5,232 nucleotides of DNA from Ruminococcus flavefaciens (lineage in GTDB: Bacteria > Bacillota > Clostridia > Oscillospirales > Ruminococcaceae), in contig DEBW01000170.1 in NCBI GenBank assembly GCA_002348905.1, positions 10,258-15,489 of the forward strand. Direction: 5' to 3'. Each line of letters opens with the position of its first letter. Position 1 is the first letter of the stretch. The notes under the pieces were generated by a model. That model saw only the letters and a list, made by a program, of their open reading frames with translations, did no database searches and was not told where the DNA came from. Made by a program: the position numbers and the translations under genes. Of the stretch, positions 1 through 5,232 are shown piece by piece.

Positions 1-122
1 AGTTCAAGACTTATGAAAAGAATGCCGAGAGCGAATGCGAAAAAAACATTGATAGTATAAAGCAAAAGGCTGAAAAAAATATGGCGTTAGCTGTTGATGA
101 GATAATCAGCAGATTCTTTTGA
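1..122 (+). CDS. ntpF: V-type ATPase peripheral-stalk subunit H/G (NtpF-like), 3' end only
   Basis: The reading frame that begins at base 3 stays open for 39 codons and stops with TGA at 120-122; the start lies outside the window. The visible C-terminus is a highly charged, Lys/Glu-rich helix without Pro or Gly (contains SIKQKAEKNMALAVDEIISR) that ends in Phe-Phe. This is the usual look of the C-terminal end of the small coiled-coil stalk subunit (AhaH/NtpF family, around 100-110 residues), which pairs with subunit E to form the peripheral stalk linking the catalytic head to subunit I. Its position directly before the subunit I gene is where ntpF lies in the Enterococcus hirae operon. Identity rests on context plus composition; a short charged coiled coil alone is not diagnostic, so the call is probable rather than certain. 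Confidence 0.72.
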   Translation, partial: FKTYEKNAESECEKNIDSIKQKAEKNMALAVDEIISRFF

Positions 123-133
123 TTTTGCTCTTG

Positions 134-141
134 AAAAGGAG
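134..141 (+). promoter_or_regulatory. Ribosome binding site for subunit I
   Basis: AAAAGGAG lies 13 bases before the ATG at 155. The spacing is longer than at the other genes of the operon. ATG at 146 is followed at once by TAA and GTG at 141 by TGA, so neither can be the start; ATG 155 is the first usable one. Confidence 0.65.
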
Positions 142-154
142 TGTGATGTAAAAT

Positions 155-2128
155 ATGGCGAAGCTCAGAATGAAAAAAATCGAGCTGATTGCGCCTCTGA
201 CCGACAGTAAAAAAATAATCGAGCTGCTGCAGCGCCGTGGAGTTGTGGAACTTTGTAAAAATCAGGATGAAGGACTCGAACAGACAAGTGTAAGTACTGT
301 TACAAGTTCTTTTGATAAGTTCAGAACTACCGCTTCTCAGGCACTCGATATACTTGAAAAGTACGAACCGGAGAAATCAGGGATAACTGATATGTTCGGC
401 GGTCGTATCGAGGTCGAAAAACACGCTTTCGGAACGAAAGCAATGCAGCTTGAAAAAATCATAAATACCGCTAATGAAATACTGCGGTGCAGCAGGAATA
501 TCTCAGAAGCTGAATCTGAGAAGCAACAGCTTGTCACAAAGTGTGATACTCTCAGACCGTGGCTTCCTCTCGATGTCCCGTTAAACTTTAAGGGTACTGA
601 TACAACTGACGCTTTTATCGGTACAGTCCCCTACCCGACTTCTGCCGAAGAACTTGAGGCAAAACTTCCGGAGGGAACAAGTGTTGAGATAATCAATGCA
701 TCAAAGGAACAAACTAATCTTTTTATCCTTTGCCACAGTGATAATGCTCAGGAAACAGAAGACGAACTGCGAAAACTTTCATTCATAGCTCTTAATGAGA
801 ACGACAAGCATACGCCTGCTGAACTTAATGAGCAGATGACGAAAAGGTGTGCTCAGCTTGACACGAACATTCAGGAAGCTGAGAAAAAGATAATAAGTCT
901 TGCTTCTGAACGGAAACAGCTGAAATTCGCTGTTGATTATCTTACAATGCGTAAAGATAAGTATGATGCTCTCAGTTCGCTTGGATTTACTGAGAATACT
1001 TTCGTGTTAAACGGATATATCCCTGAAAAATACTGCGAAAGATTAAAGAAAGAGATCGAAGCAAAATATACGGCTTATATTGAGTATACTGATCCTACGG
1101 ACGAAGATGATGTACCTGTTCTGCTTGAAAACGGTAAATTCTCTGCTCCGCTGGAAGGCATTACAAAAATGTACGCTATGCCGTCCAAAGGCGATGTTGA
1201 TCCGACTCCGGTAATGTCGTTCTTCTATTATCTGCTGTTTGGTATGATGCTGTCGGACGCAGGATACGGACTTTTAATGGTTATTGGTACTATGATAGTG
1301 CTGAAAAAGTTCAAACTTGAAGAAGATATGAGGAAAACTCTCATAATGTTCCGAAACTGCGGTATCTCAACTGTGATATGGGGTGCTCTTTTCGGAAGCT
1401 GGTTCGGCGATATCGTACAGGTAGTCGGTAAGCAGTTCTTTGATAAGGATGTCGGAAGTATCGCACTCTGGTTTCAACCGCTCGATGATCCGATAAAGCT
1501 TCTGCTCTTCTCATTCGGCATAGGTATTCTTCATCTGTTCTTAGGTGTCGGAGTTGCATTCTATATGTCGTGGAAAGACGGCAGAAAACTCGATGCGATA
1601 CTTGATGCTGTACCGATATACCTCACCATAATCGGCGTTGCTCCATTAGGTGCTGGTATACTTACAGATGTACCGCAGTCACTTAAAACTATCGGAGGTT
1701 ATCTCCTCATTGCCGGAGTAGTCCTGCTTGTGCTCACTGCCGGAAGAACTTCCAAGAATATTTTCGGAAAACTCTTCGGTGGACTTTATGCGCTCTACAA
1801 TACAGCTACAGGCTGGCTGAGTGATATACTTTCGTATTCAAGACTGCTTGCTCTCGGACTTGCAACAGGTTCTATCGCAAGCGTTATAAATCTCATCGGC
1901 ACTATGCCGGAAAACAAGATCGTCAAGCTGGTATTGCTTATTATCGTCTTTGTAGTCGGTCATACAGCAAACCTTGCTATAAATCTTCTCGGCGCTTATG
2001 TTCATACTGACAGACTTCAGTTCGTTGAGCTGTTCAGCAAATTCTATACAGGCGGCGGAAGAGAATTTGAACCTTTATCGGTCAATACTAAATTTATAAA
2101 ATTCAAGGAGGAAAATATCAATGACTAA
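155..2128 (+). CDS. ntpI: V-type ATP synthase/ATPase subunit I (stator 'a' subunit)
   Basis: This is the membrane stator subunit, which provides the ion half-channels against the K ring and anchors the peripheral stalks. It is 657 residues, the normal size for bacterial/archaeal subunit I. Residues 1 to about 340 form the cytoplasmic arm, beginning with the family-typical MKKIELIAP at 6-14 and containing charged helical stretches (about 60-130 and 225-310) suited to the coiled-coil arm. The C-terminal half is membrane-embedded with about eight hydrophobic segments. It opens with PVMSFFYYLLFGMMLSDAGY at 352-371, matching the family's FG-M--D-GYG signature. The channel arginine is in SYSRLLALGLA (R563), equivalent to R735 of yeast Vph1. 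The final helix carries GHTANLAINLLGAY then HTDRLQFVELF (R620 the second conserved arginine) and ends with KFYTGGGREFEPL. The start at 155 keeps MAKLRMKK; M6 is a less likely alternative. The 3' end overlaps the K gene by 8 bases. No frameshift or missing key residue is seen. Confidence 0.97.
   Translation: MAKLRMKKIELIAPLTDSKKIIELLQRRGVVELCKNQDEGLEQTSVSTVTSSFDKFRTTASQALDILEKYEPEKSGITDMFGGRIEVEKHAFGTKAMQLEKIINTANEILRCSRNISEAESEKQQLVTKCDTLRPWLPLDVPLNFKGTDTTDAFIGTVPYPTSAEELEAKLPEGTSVEIINASKEQTNLFILCHSDNAQETEDELRKLSFIALNENDKHTPAELNEQMTKRCAQLDTNIQEAEKKIISLASERKQLKFAVDYLTMRKDKYDALSSLGFTENTFVLNGYIPEKYCERLKKEIEAKYTAYIEYTDPTDEDDVPVLLENGKFSAPLEGITKMYAMPSKGDVDPTPVMSFFYYLLFGMMLSDAGYGLLMVIGTMIVLKKFKLEEDMRKTLIMFRNCGISTVIWGALFGSWFGDIVQVVGKQFFDKDVGSIALWFQPLDDPIKLLLFSFGIGILHLFLGVGVAFYMSWKDGRKLDAILDAVPIYLTIIGVAPLGAGILTDVPQSLKTIGGYLLIAGVVLLVLTAGRTSKNIFGKLFGGLYALYNTATGWLSDILSYSRLLALGLATGSIASVINLIGTMPENKIVKLVLLIIVFVVGHTANLAINLLGAYVHTDRLQFVELFSKFYTGGGREFEPLSVNTKFIKFKEENIND
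2105..2111 (+). promoter_or_regulatory. Strong ribosome binding site for subunit K
   Basis: AAGGAGG, a near-perfect complement of the 16S rRNA 3' end, lies 9 bases before ATG 2121, inside the end of the subunit I gene. A strong site fits the need for many K copies per complex. Confidence 0.8.
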
Positions 2129-2594
2129 CGGAATCGTACTTGCAATCTTAGGAGCAGCTCTTGCTGCACTTCTCGCCGGAATCGGCTCTGCAAAGGGTGT
2201 AGGACTTGTGGGTGAGGCTGCTGCCGGCGTTGTATCAGTTGATCCATCAAAATTCAGTAAGGTGCTCATCCTTCAGCTTCTCCCTGGTACACAAGGTCTG
2301 TACGGACTTCTTACAGCTATTCTTATGCTCAGCCGTATCGGTATCATCGGCAGCGGAGCTGCTCAGCTCACAACAGCACAGGGCTGGAGCTTCTTTATAG
2401 CTGCTCTCCCGATCGCTATAGTAGGTCTTATCTCTGCTATATTCCAGGGCAAGACTGCTGCTGCCGGCGTTGGCATCACAGCTAAGAAGCCTGAGCACAA
2501 TGGTAAGGGTATCATCATGGCTGCTATGGTTGAGACTTACGCTATTCTTGCTCTTCTCGTATCTATCCTTCTCATTTATAATATCGCTATCTGA
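2121..2594 (+). CDS. ntpK: V-type ATPase subunit K (16-kDa proteolipid, rotor ring), Na+-type signature
   Basis: This is the rotor-ring subunit that carries the transported ion past subunit I. Its 157 residues form two helical hairpins (four membrane segments at about 3-25, 48-75, 86-113 and 129-155), the duplicated 16-kDa form, as in E. hirae NtpK (156 aa). Motifs are GIGSAKGVGLVGEAAAG (20-36), LQLLPGTQGLYGLL (51-64), QGKTAAAGVGI (109-119) and AAMVETYAIL (134-143). The single ion-binding carboxylate is E138 in hairpin 2; the matching place in hairpin 1 is Q58. L54, T57, Q58, Y61, Q109 and E138 match the Na+ pocket residues known in E. hirae NtpK (L61, T64, Q65, Y68, Q110, E139), so Na+ coupling is inferred. 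The gene starts 8 bases inside the I gene behind a strong ribosome site. It ends with tandem in-frame stops TGA-TAA (2592-2597). By hand count 15 of 21 isoleucine codons are ATC, unlike its neighbours, consistent with high expression. Confidence 0.97.
   Translation: MTNGIVLAILGAALAALLAGIGSAKGVGLVGEAAAGVVSVDPSKFSKVLILQLLPGTQGLYGLLTAILMLSRIGIIGSGAAQLTTAQGWSFFIAALPIAIVGLISAIFQGKTAAAGVGITAKKPEHNGKGIIMAAMVETYAILALLVSILLIYNIAI
2217..2232 (+). repeat. 16-bp direct repeat, copy 1 (hairpin 1 of subunit K)
   Basis: GCTGCTGCCGGCGTTG occurs here and again, base for base, at 2457-2472, exactly 240 bases (80 codons) later. It encodes Ala-Ala-Gly-Val (residues 34-37, after A33) in hairpin 1. Confidence 0.85.
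2457..2472 (+). repeat. 16-bp direct repeat, copy 2 (hairpin 2 of subunit K)
   Basis: Exact second copy of the 16-mer at 2217-2232, in the same reading frame. It encodes the matching Ala-Ala-Gly-Val (114-117) of hairpin 2. The flanking bases differ on both sides (G against T before, T against G after). Confidence 0.85.
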
Positions 2595-2598
2595 TAAC

Positions 2599-2603
2599 GG
2601 AGG
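2599..2603 (+). promoter_or_regulatory. Ribosome binding site that decides the subunit E start
   Basis: GGAGG lies 7 bases before ATG 2611, in the 16-base gap after the K stop codon. It supports 2611 over the in-frame ATG at 2470, which lies inside the K gene. Confidence 0.85.
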
Positions 2604-2610
2604 TGCAGAA

Positions 2611-3213
2611 ATGTCCGGAATTGAAGAAATACTGAACATTATCGGCTCACAGCAAAAGCAGACAGAAGAAAACCTCATCTCAGCAGCAGAGAAAAAAGCT
2701 TCTGCTATTGAGATCGAGGGCAGAACAAAGGCTGAAAAAGCTTATGAGGAATACCTGAAAAAAACTAATGAACAGCTTGTAAGAGAGTATGAAAACGCTT
2801 GTTCTTCCGTTGATGCCGGTATGAAACGGCGAATGTTGTCAAAGAAGATACAGCTTATCGACGATACTATCGAAGCTGCTATAAAAAAACTTGATGAACT
2901 GCCGGAAAAAGAGTACTTTGATGTGCTTGCAAAACTTGCTGTAAAAAAATTACAGACCGGCGAAGGAGTTCTCTCACTCAGCAAACGTGACCTTTCAAGA
3001 GTACCTTCAAGCTTTATGCAAAATCTCTCAGCATCTGCTGAAAAAGCAGGAGGCAGAGTCAGACTTGACACTGTTCCAGCCGATATAGAAAACGGATTTG
3101 TACTGACATATGGTCTTATCTCCGAAAACTGCAGCTTCAGAGCTATTATTGAATCTGAACGTGAAGGAGTAAGAGATACGGCTGCAAGAGTATTGTTCGG
3201 GCAGGTGAGCTAA
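2611..3213 (+). CDS. ntpE: V-type ATPase subunit E (peripheral stalk)
   Basis: Subunit E pairs with the H/G-type subunit to form the peripheral stalks that hold the A3B3 head against rotation and connect it to subunit I. The protein is 200 residues, normal for the family (about 190-210). Residues 1 to about 95 are a charged, Gln/Lys/Glu/Ala-rich helix suited to a right-handed coiled coil. Residues about 100-198 are the globular head-binding domain, with the family-typical ending: ENGFVLTYGLISENCSF (160-176), then RAIIESEREGVRDTAARVLF (177-196), matching the GGFVL...CSF-A-I-E-ERE-L-----LF pattern. The frame is open back to 2470, but that extension would lie inside the K gene in another frame and has no family match, so ATG 2611 with GGAGG 7 bases upstream is chosen. 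The TAA stop shares its last base with the ATG of subunit C (TAATG, 3211-3215). Confidence 0.95.
   Translation: MSGIEEILNIIGSQQKQTEENLISAAEKKASAIEIEGRTKAEKAYEEYLKKTNEQLVREYENACSSVDAGMKRRMLSKKIQLIDDTIEAAIKKLDELPEKEYFDVLAKLAVKKLQTGEGVLSLSKRDLSRVPSSFMQNLSASAEKAGGRVRLDTVPADIENGFVLTYGLISENCSFRAIIESEREGVRDTAARVLFGQVS
3203..3208 (+). promoter_or_regulatory. Probable ribosome binding site for subunit C
   Basis: AGGTGA lies 4 bases before ATG 3213 and 13 bases before the alternative in-frame ATG at 3222. One spacing is tight and the other long, so the site does not settle the start. The TAATG stop/start junction favours 3213 by reinitiation. Confidence 0.45.
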
Positions 3214-4157
3214 TGGGCACGATGAAATATGCAAATGCTGTTGCTGCTGTGAGAGCTATGGAAACATTTCTCATGAGCCGCAATGACATTGAACAGCTTA
3301 TAAATGCTAACTCCGGAACTGAGCTTGAAAACCTTATCGCTTCAAAGCGTGGTACGGGAAACGGCGAGTTCACCATGGAGAGCGTGTGGGATATGCTTAA
3401 AGGCTATGCTCCTGACTGCAAGGAACTTGAGATACTTTTGTATAAGAATGATTTTCACAATCTCAAAGCCGCTCTAAAATCAAAAATTGCAGGCAGAGAG
3501 CCTGAAAACTTTTATATTCGTCCCACAAACCTTGACCTTGACGCACTATATCCGGCGATATCAGCCAAGGAATATGATGTTCTGCCTGAGTATATAAGAA
3601 GTACGGCTGAAGAAGCTTATGACCTTCTTACAAGAACTCTTGACGGTCAGCTTGCAGATTCTCTTATTGATACAGCAGCCATGAGAGCTATGCAGCAGGC
3701 TGCTGAAAAATACGGCGGAAACTTTATGAAAAAGTATGTACAGCTTATTACTGACTGTGCTGATATAAAGACTGCTTACAGATGCAGTAAAATGAAAAAG
3801 AATATTAATTTTCTTGAAATGGCTGTATGCGGCAGCTGTGAACTTGATAAGGAACTTCTTGTCAGAGCTGCTGTTTCCGGTACTGAGGGACTTATGAGTT
3901 TCCTTGAAAATACAGCATATGCCGATGCCGCAAAGCTTCTTGCAGCTTCTCCGGCACAGTTTGAGAAGTGGTGCGATGACGTTATTATGGAACTTGCCGA
4001 AACTGCACGTATGCAGGCTTTCGGTTCTGAACCGCTTGCAGCATACTACATCGCTGCTGAAGCTGAACTGAAAAATATACGCATACTTAGCGTATGCAAA
4101 GAAACAGGCAGTGACAAGGAAACTATCACAGAAAGGATGAGAAAGCTCTATGTCTGA
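3213..4157 (+). CDS. ntpC: V-type ATPase subunit C (AC39/d-type socket subunit)
   Basis: Subunit C is the funnel-shaped adaptor that sits on the K ring and receives the central shaft, passing torque between ring and shaft. The protein is 314 residues, mostly helical and without membrane segments, a little shorter than the family's usual 320-380. Family hallmarks are the N-terminal YANAVAAVRAMETFLMSRND (6-25), LLYKNDFHNLKAALKSK (75-91, where D-HN-K is conserved), and the C-terminal block AAYYIAAEAELKNIRIL (276-292), ending with ITERMRKLYV (305-314). It has seven cysteines, including a CGSC pair at 206-209 of unknown meaning. The start is ATG 3213, overlapping the subunit E stop by one base; ATG 3222 (M4) is a real alternative and would remove only three residues. 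The 3' end overlaps the subunit F gene by 8 bases. Confidence 0.94.
   Translation: MGTMKYANAVAAVRAMETFLMSRNDIEQLINANSGTELENLIASKRGTGNGEFTMESVWDMLKGYAPDCKELEILLYKNDFHNLKAALKSKIAGREPENFYIRPTNLDLDALYPAISAKEYDVLPEYIRSTAEEAYDLLTRTLDGQLADSLIDTAAMRAMQQAAEKYGGNFMKKYVQLITDCADIKTAYRCSKMKKNINFLEMAVCGSCELDKELLVRAAVSGTEGLMSFLENTAYADAAKLLAASPAQFEKWCDDVIMELAETARMQAFGSEPLAAYYIAAEAELKNIRILSVCKETGSDKETITERMRKLYV
4132..4137 (+). promoter_or_regulatory. Ribosome binding site for subunit F
   Basis: AAAGGA inside the end of the subunit C gene lies 12 bases before ATG 4150. It is a moderate site; coupling through the 8-base overlap probably assists. Confidence 0.5.
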
Positions 4158-4470
4158 GATACGCAAAGTTGCCGTAATTGGTGATACTGCCAGTGTTTCG
4201 GGATTTGCTGCACTGGGACTTTCGGTATTCTGTGAAAATGACGGTACTAAGATATCAAAACTGATAAACAGACTCGCTGCAAATGATTTCGGCGTTATCT
4301 ATATCACTGAACCGGCAGCTGTCCTTGCAGCCGATACTATAAAAAAATACAGGAGCAGCCGTCTGCCGGCTATCGTCCTTATTCCAGCCGTTGAAGGCAA
4401 TACGGGCGAAGGCATGAAGGCGGTACACGAAGCCGTTGAAAAAGCGGTAGGCTCTGATATCCTTAATTGA
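4150..4470 (+). CDS. ntpG: V-type ATPase subunit F (central-shaft subunit; NtpG in E. hirae naming)
   Basis: Subunit F binds subunit D to form the rotating central shaft. The protein is 106 residues, the normal size, with the CheY-like fold pattern of the family. It opens with a hydrophobic strand and glycine turn, KVAVIGDTASVSGFAALGL (6-24), matching the usual VIGD---V-GF--AG. DFGVIYITEPAA (46-57) matches the (D/N)-GII-ITE strand. RLPAIVLIPAVEGNTGEGM (71-89) matches the P-I--IP-----G region, and the C-terminal helix HEAVEKAVGSDIL (93-105) matches VKKA-G-DIL. The ATG at 4150 lies 8 bases inside the end of the subunit C gene, implying coupled translation. The TGA stop is 16 bases before the subunit A start. 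In E. hirae nomenclature this gene is ntpG, while other genomes name it atpF or ntpF, which can be confused with the stalk gene at the left edge. Confidence 0.94.
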   Translation: MSEIRKVAVIGDTASVSGFAALGLSVFCENDGTKISKLINRLAANDFGVIYITEPAAVLAADTIKKYRSSRLPAIVLIPAVEGNTGEGMKAVHEAVEKAVGSDILN

Positions 4471-4471
4471 G

Positions 4472-4478
4472 AAAGGAG
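4472..4478 (+). promoter_or_regulatory. Ribosome binding site that decides the TTG start of subunit A
   Basis: AAAGGAG lies 8 bases before TTG 4487. The spacing is ideal for this start, while the first in-frame ATG (4544) is 65 bases away. The site is the main nucleotide evidence for the non-ATG start. Confidence 0.85.
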
Positions 4479-4486
4479 CAGCAATT

Positions 4487-5232
4487 TTGAGCAGTATAGG
4501 TAATATTGTCAAGATCTCAGGTCCTCTCGTTGTAGCTGAGGGCATGAGAGATGCTAATATGTTCGACGTTGTAAGAGTTAGTAAAAAACGTCTTATCGGC
4601 GAAATAATAGAAATGCACGGTGACCGTGCTTCAATACAGGTATATGAGGAAACTTCCGGACTTGGTACAGGTGAGGCTGTTGAATCTACAGGCGAGCCTA
4701 TGAGCGCAGAGCTTGGCCCTGGTCTTATCGGAAGTATCTATGACGGTATACAGCGTCCGCTCGATGATATACGTAAAGTGTGCGGAAACAATCTCGCAAG
4801 AGGTGTTGAAGTACCTTCACTCAAGCGTGATAAGAAGTGGGCTTTTACTCCTACAGTAAAAGCCGGTGATGAAGTTACCGGTGGAGATATCATCGGTACG
4901 GTTCCTGAAACTGATATCGTTCTTCATAAAATAATGGTTCCTAATGGCGTAAGCGGTAAGGTAAAGTCTGTAAAAGAAGGCGAATTTTCTGTTGACGAGA
5001 CTGTTTGCGTTATCGAAACCGAAAAAGGAGAAAAAAATCTCACCCTTATGCAGAAATGGGGAGTAAGACGAGGCAGACCTTACGCAAAGAAACTCTCTCC
5101 TGATATGCCTCTTGTTACAGGTCAGCGTGTAGTTGACTGCCTCTTCCCTATCGCTAAAGGCGGTGTTGCAGCTATCCCTGGTCCATTCGGAAGCGGAAAG
5201 ACCGTTACTCAGCATCAGCTTGCAAAATGGGC
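4487..5232 (+). CDS. ntpA: V-type ATPase catalytic subunit A, N-terminal 248 residues (cut by window end), TTG start
   Basis: Subunit A is the catalytic, nucleotide-hydrolysing/synthesising subunit of the A3B3 head. The frame is open without interruption from TTG 4487 to the end of the window. The N-terminal beta-barrel begins SSIGNIVKISGPLVVAEGM (2-20). Further blocks are the turn GPGLIGSIYDGIQRPL (77-92), the A-subunit-specific insert ('non-homologous region', about 110-190) with TGGDIIGTVPETDIVLHKIM (131-150), then WGVRRGRPY (191-199), TGQRVVDCLFPIAKGG (211-226) and the Walker A P-loop GPFGSGKT (232-239; K238 and T239 contact phosphate and Mg2+). The insert and the GPF-type P-loop separate A from the non-catalytic B and from F-type beta. 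The start is TTG because AAAGGAG sits 8 bases upstream and the first in-frame ATG (codon 20) would remove the first conserved barrel strands. The Walker B region, arginine-sensing parts and C-terminus lie beyond the window; full family length is about 580-595 residues. Confidence 0.97.
   Translation, partial: MSSIGNIVKISGPLVVAEGMRDANMFDVVRVSKKRLIGEIIEMHGDRASIQVYEETSGLGTGEAVESTGEPMSAELGPGLIGSIYDGIQRPLDDIRKVCGNNLARGVEVPSLKRDKKWAFTPTVKAGDEVTGGDIIGTVPETDIVLHKIMVPNGVSGKVKSVKEGEFSVDETVCVIETEKGEKNLTLMQKWGVRRGRPYAKKLSPDMPLVTGQRVVDCLFPIAKGGVAAIPGPFGSGKTVTQHQLAKW

Noticed and set aside
123..154. Possible promoter or leader peptide in the 32-base gap before subunit I
   Set aside because: Too short for a promoter with -35 and -10 elements plus leader, and the candidate start codons at 141 and 146 are followed at once by stops.
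2470..2610. Upstream extension of subunit E to the ATG at 2470
   Set aside because: It would overlap the K gene by 125 bases in another frame, is not seen in the family, and ATG 2611 has a good ribosome site and gives the normal length of 200.
2247..2678. Minus-strand open frame (143 codons) across K and the start of E
   Set aside because: It spans two recognised genes and the ribosome site between them; composition is that of an antisense shadow.
2883..2949. Runs of seven A in subunit E (2883-2889, 2943-2949), possible slippage or frameshift sites
   Set aside because: Similar A7 runs occur elsewhere in the window (173-179, 209-215); the proteins are full length in the normal frame and no alternative frame product makes sense.
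4077..4097. Two mutually exclusive small inverted repeats (stems 4077-4082/4090-4095 and 4081-4086/4092-4097), a possible hairpin near the end of subunit C
   Set aside because: The stems are only 6 bp, there is no U-tract, and the sequence codes for the conserved C-terminal block of subunit C, so a terminator or attenuator is not supported.
3561..4166. Long open frame on the minus strand (201 codons) opposite subunit C
   Set aside because: It is Ser/Phe/Cys-rich with no family pattern, has no convincing ribosome site, and lies wholly opposite a gene with clear conserved motifs; it is a shadow of the + strand codon use.
4817..5215. Minus-strand open frame (132 codons) opposite subunit A
   Set aside because: It lies across the A-specific insert and P-loop coding region, and its translation resembles no known protein.

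Overview
The window is a contiguous stretch of one operon encoding a V/A-type (rotary, ion-translocating) ATPase of the kind found in archaea and many anaerobic bacteria. All genes are on the + strand and packed almost without gaps. The gene order is [H/G-type stalk subunit, 3' end only]-I-K-E-C-F-A, which matches the classical Enterococcus hirae ntp order (F-I-K-E-C-G-A...). Both ends are cut inside genes: the first gene lacks its start, and subunit A ends just after its P-loop.

Organism (inference): moderate GC, strong GGAGG-type Shine-Dalgarno sites, AT-rich wobble positions and a bacterial V-ATPase operon with a duplicated 16-kDa K subunit suggest an anaerobic Firmicute, plausibly a Ruminococcus/Oscillospiraceae-like clostridium. 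The genus cannot be fixed by eye.

Layout: 1-122, tail of the small coiled-coil peripheral-stalk subunit; 155-2128, subunit I (membrane stator 'a'); 2121-2594, subunit K (rotor ring, with a complete Na+-ligand set like that of E. hirae NtpK); 2611-3213, subunit E (peripheral stalk); 3213-4157, subunit C (ring-to-shaft socket); 4150-4470, subunit F (central shaft); 4487 to the window end, subunit A (catalytic), which uses a TTG start. The longest stretch without a gene is 32 bases (123-154), so there is no unexplained gap. No terminator, tRNA, rRNA, CRISPR array or mobile element is visible.

How they work together: A (with B, presumably just downstream) hydrolyses or makes ATP; F (with D, presumably downstream) forms the rotating shaft; C seats the shaft on the K ring; E with the H/G subunit forms the peripheral stalks holding A/B to I; ions cross at the I/K interface. 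Gene overlaps of 8, 1 and 8 bases suggest translational coupling. This is a conventional system. I see no evidence of a novel one; the most informative points are the Na+ signature in K, the in-register internal duplication of K, the codon and ribosome-site bias of K, and the non-ATG start of subunit A.
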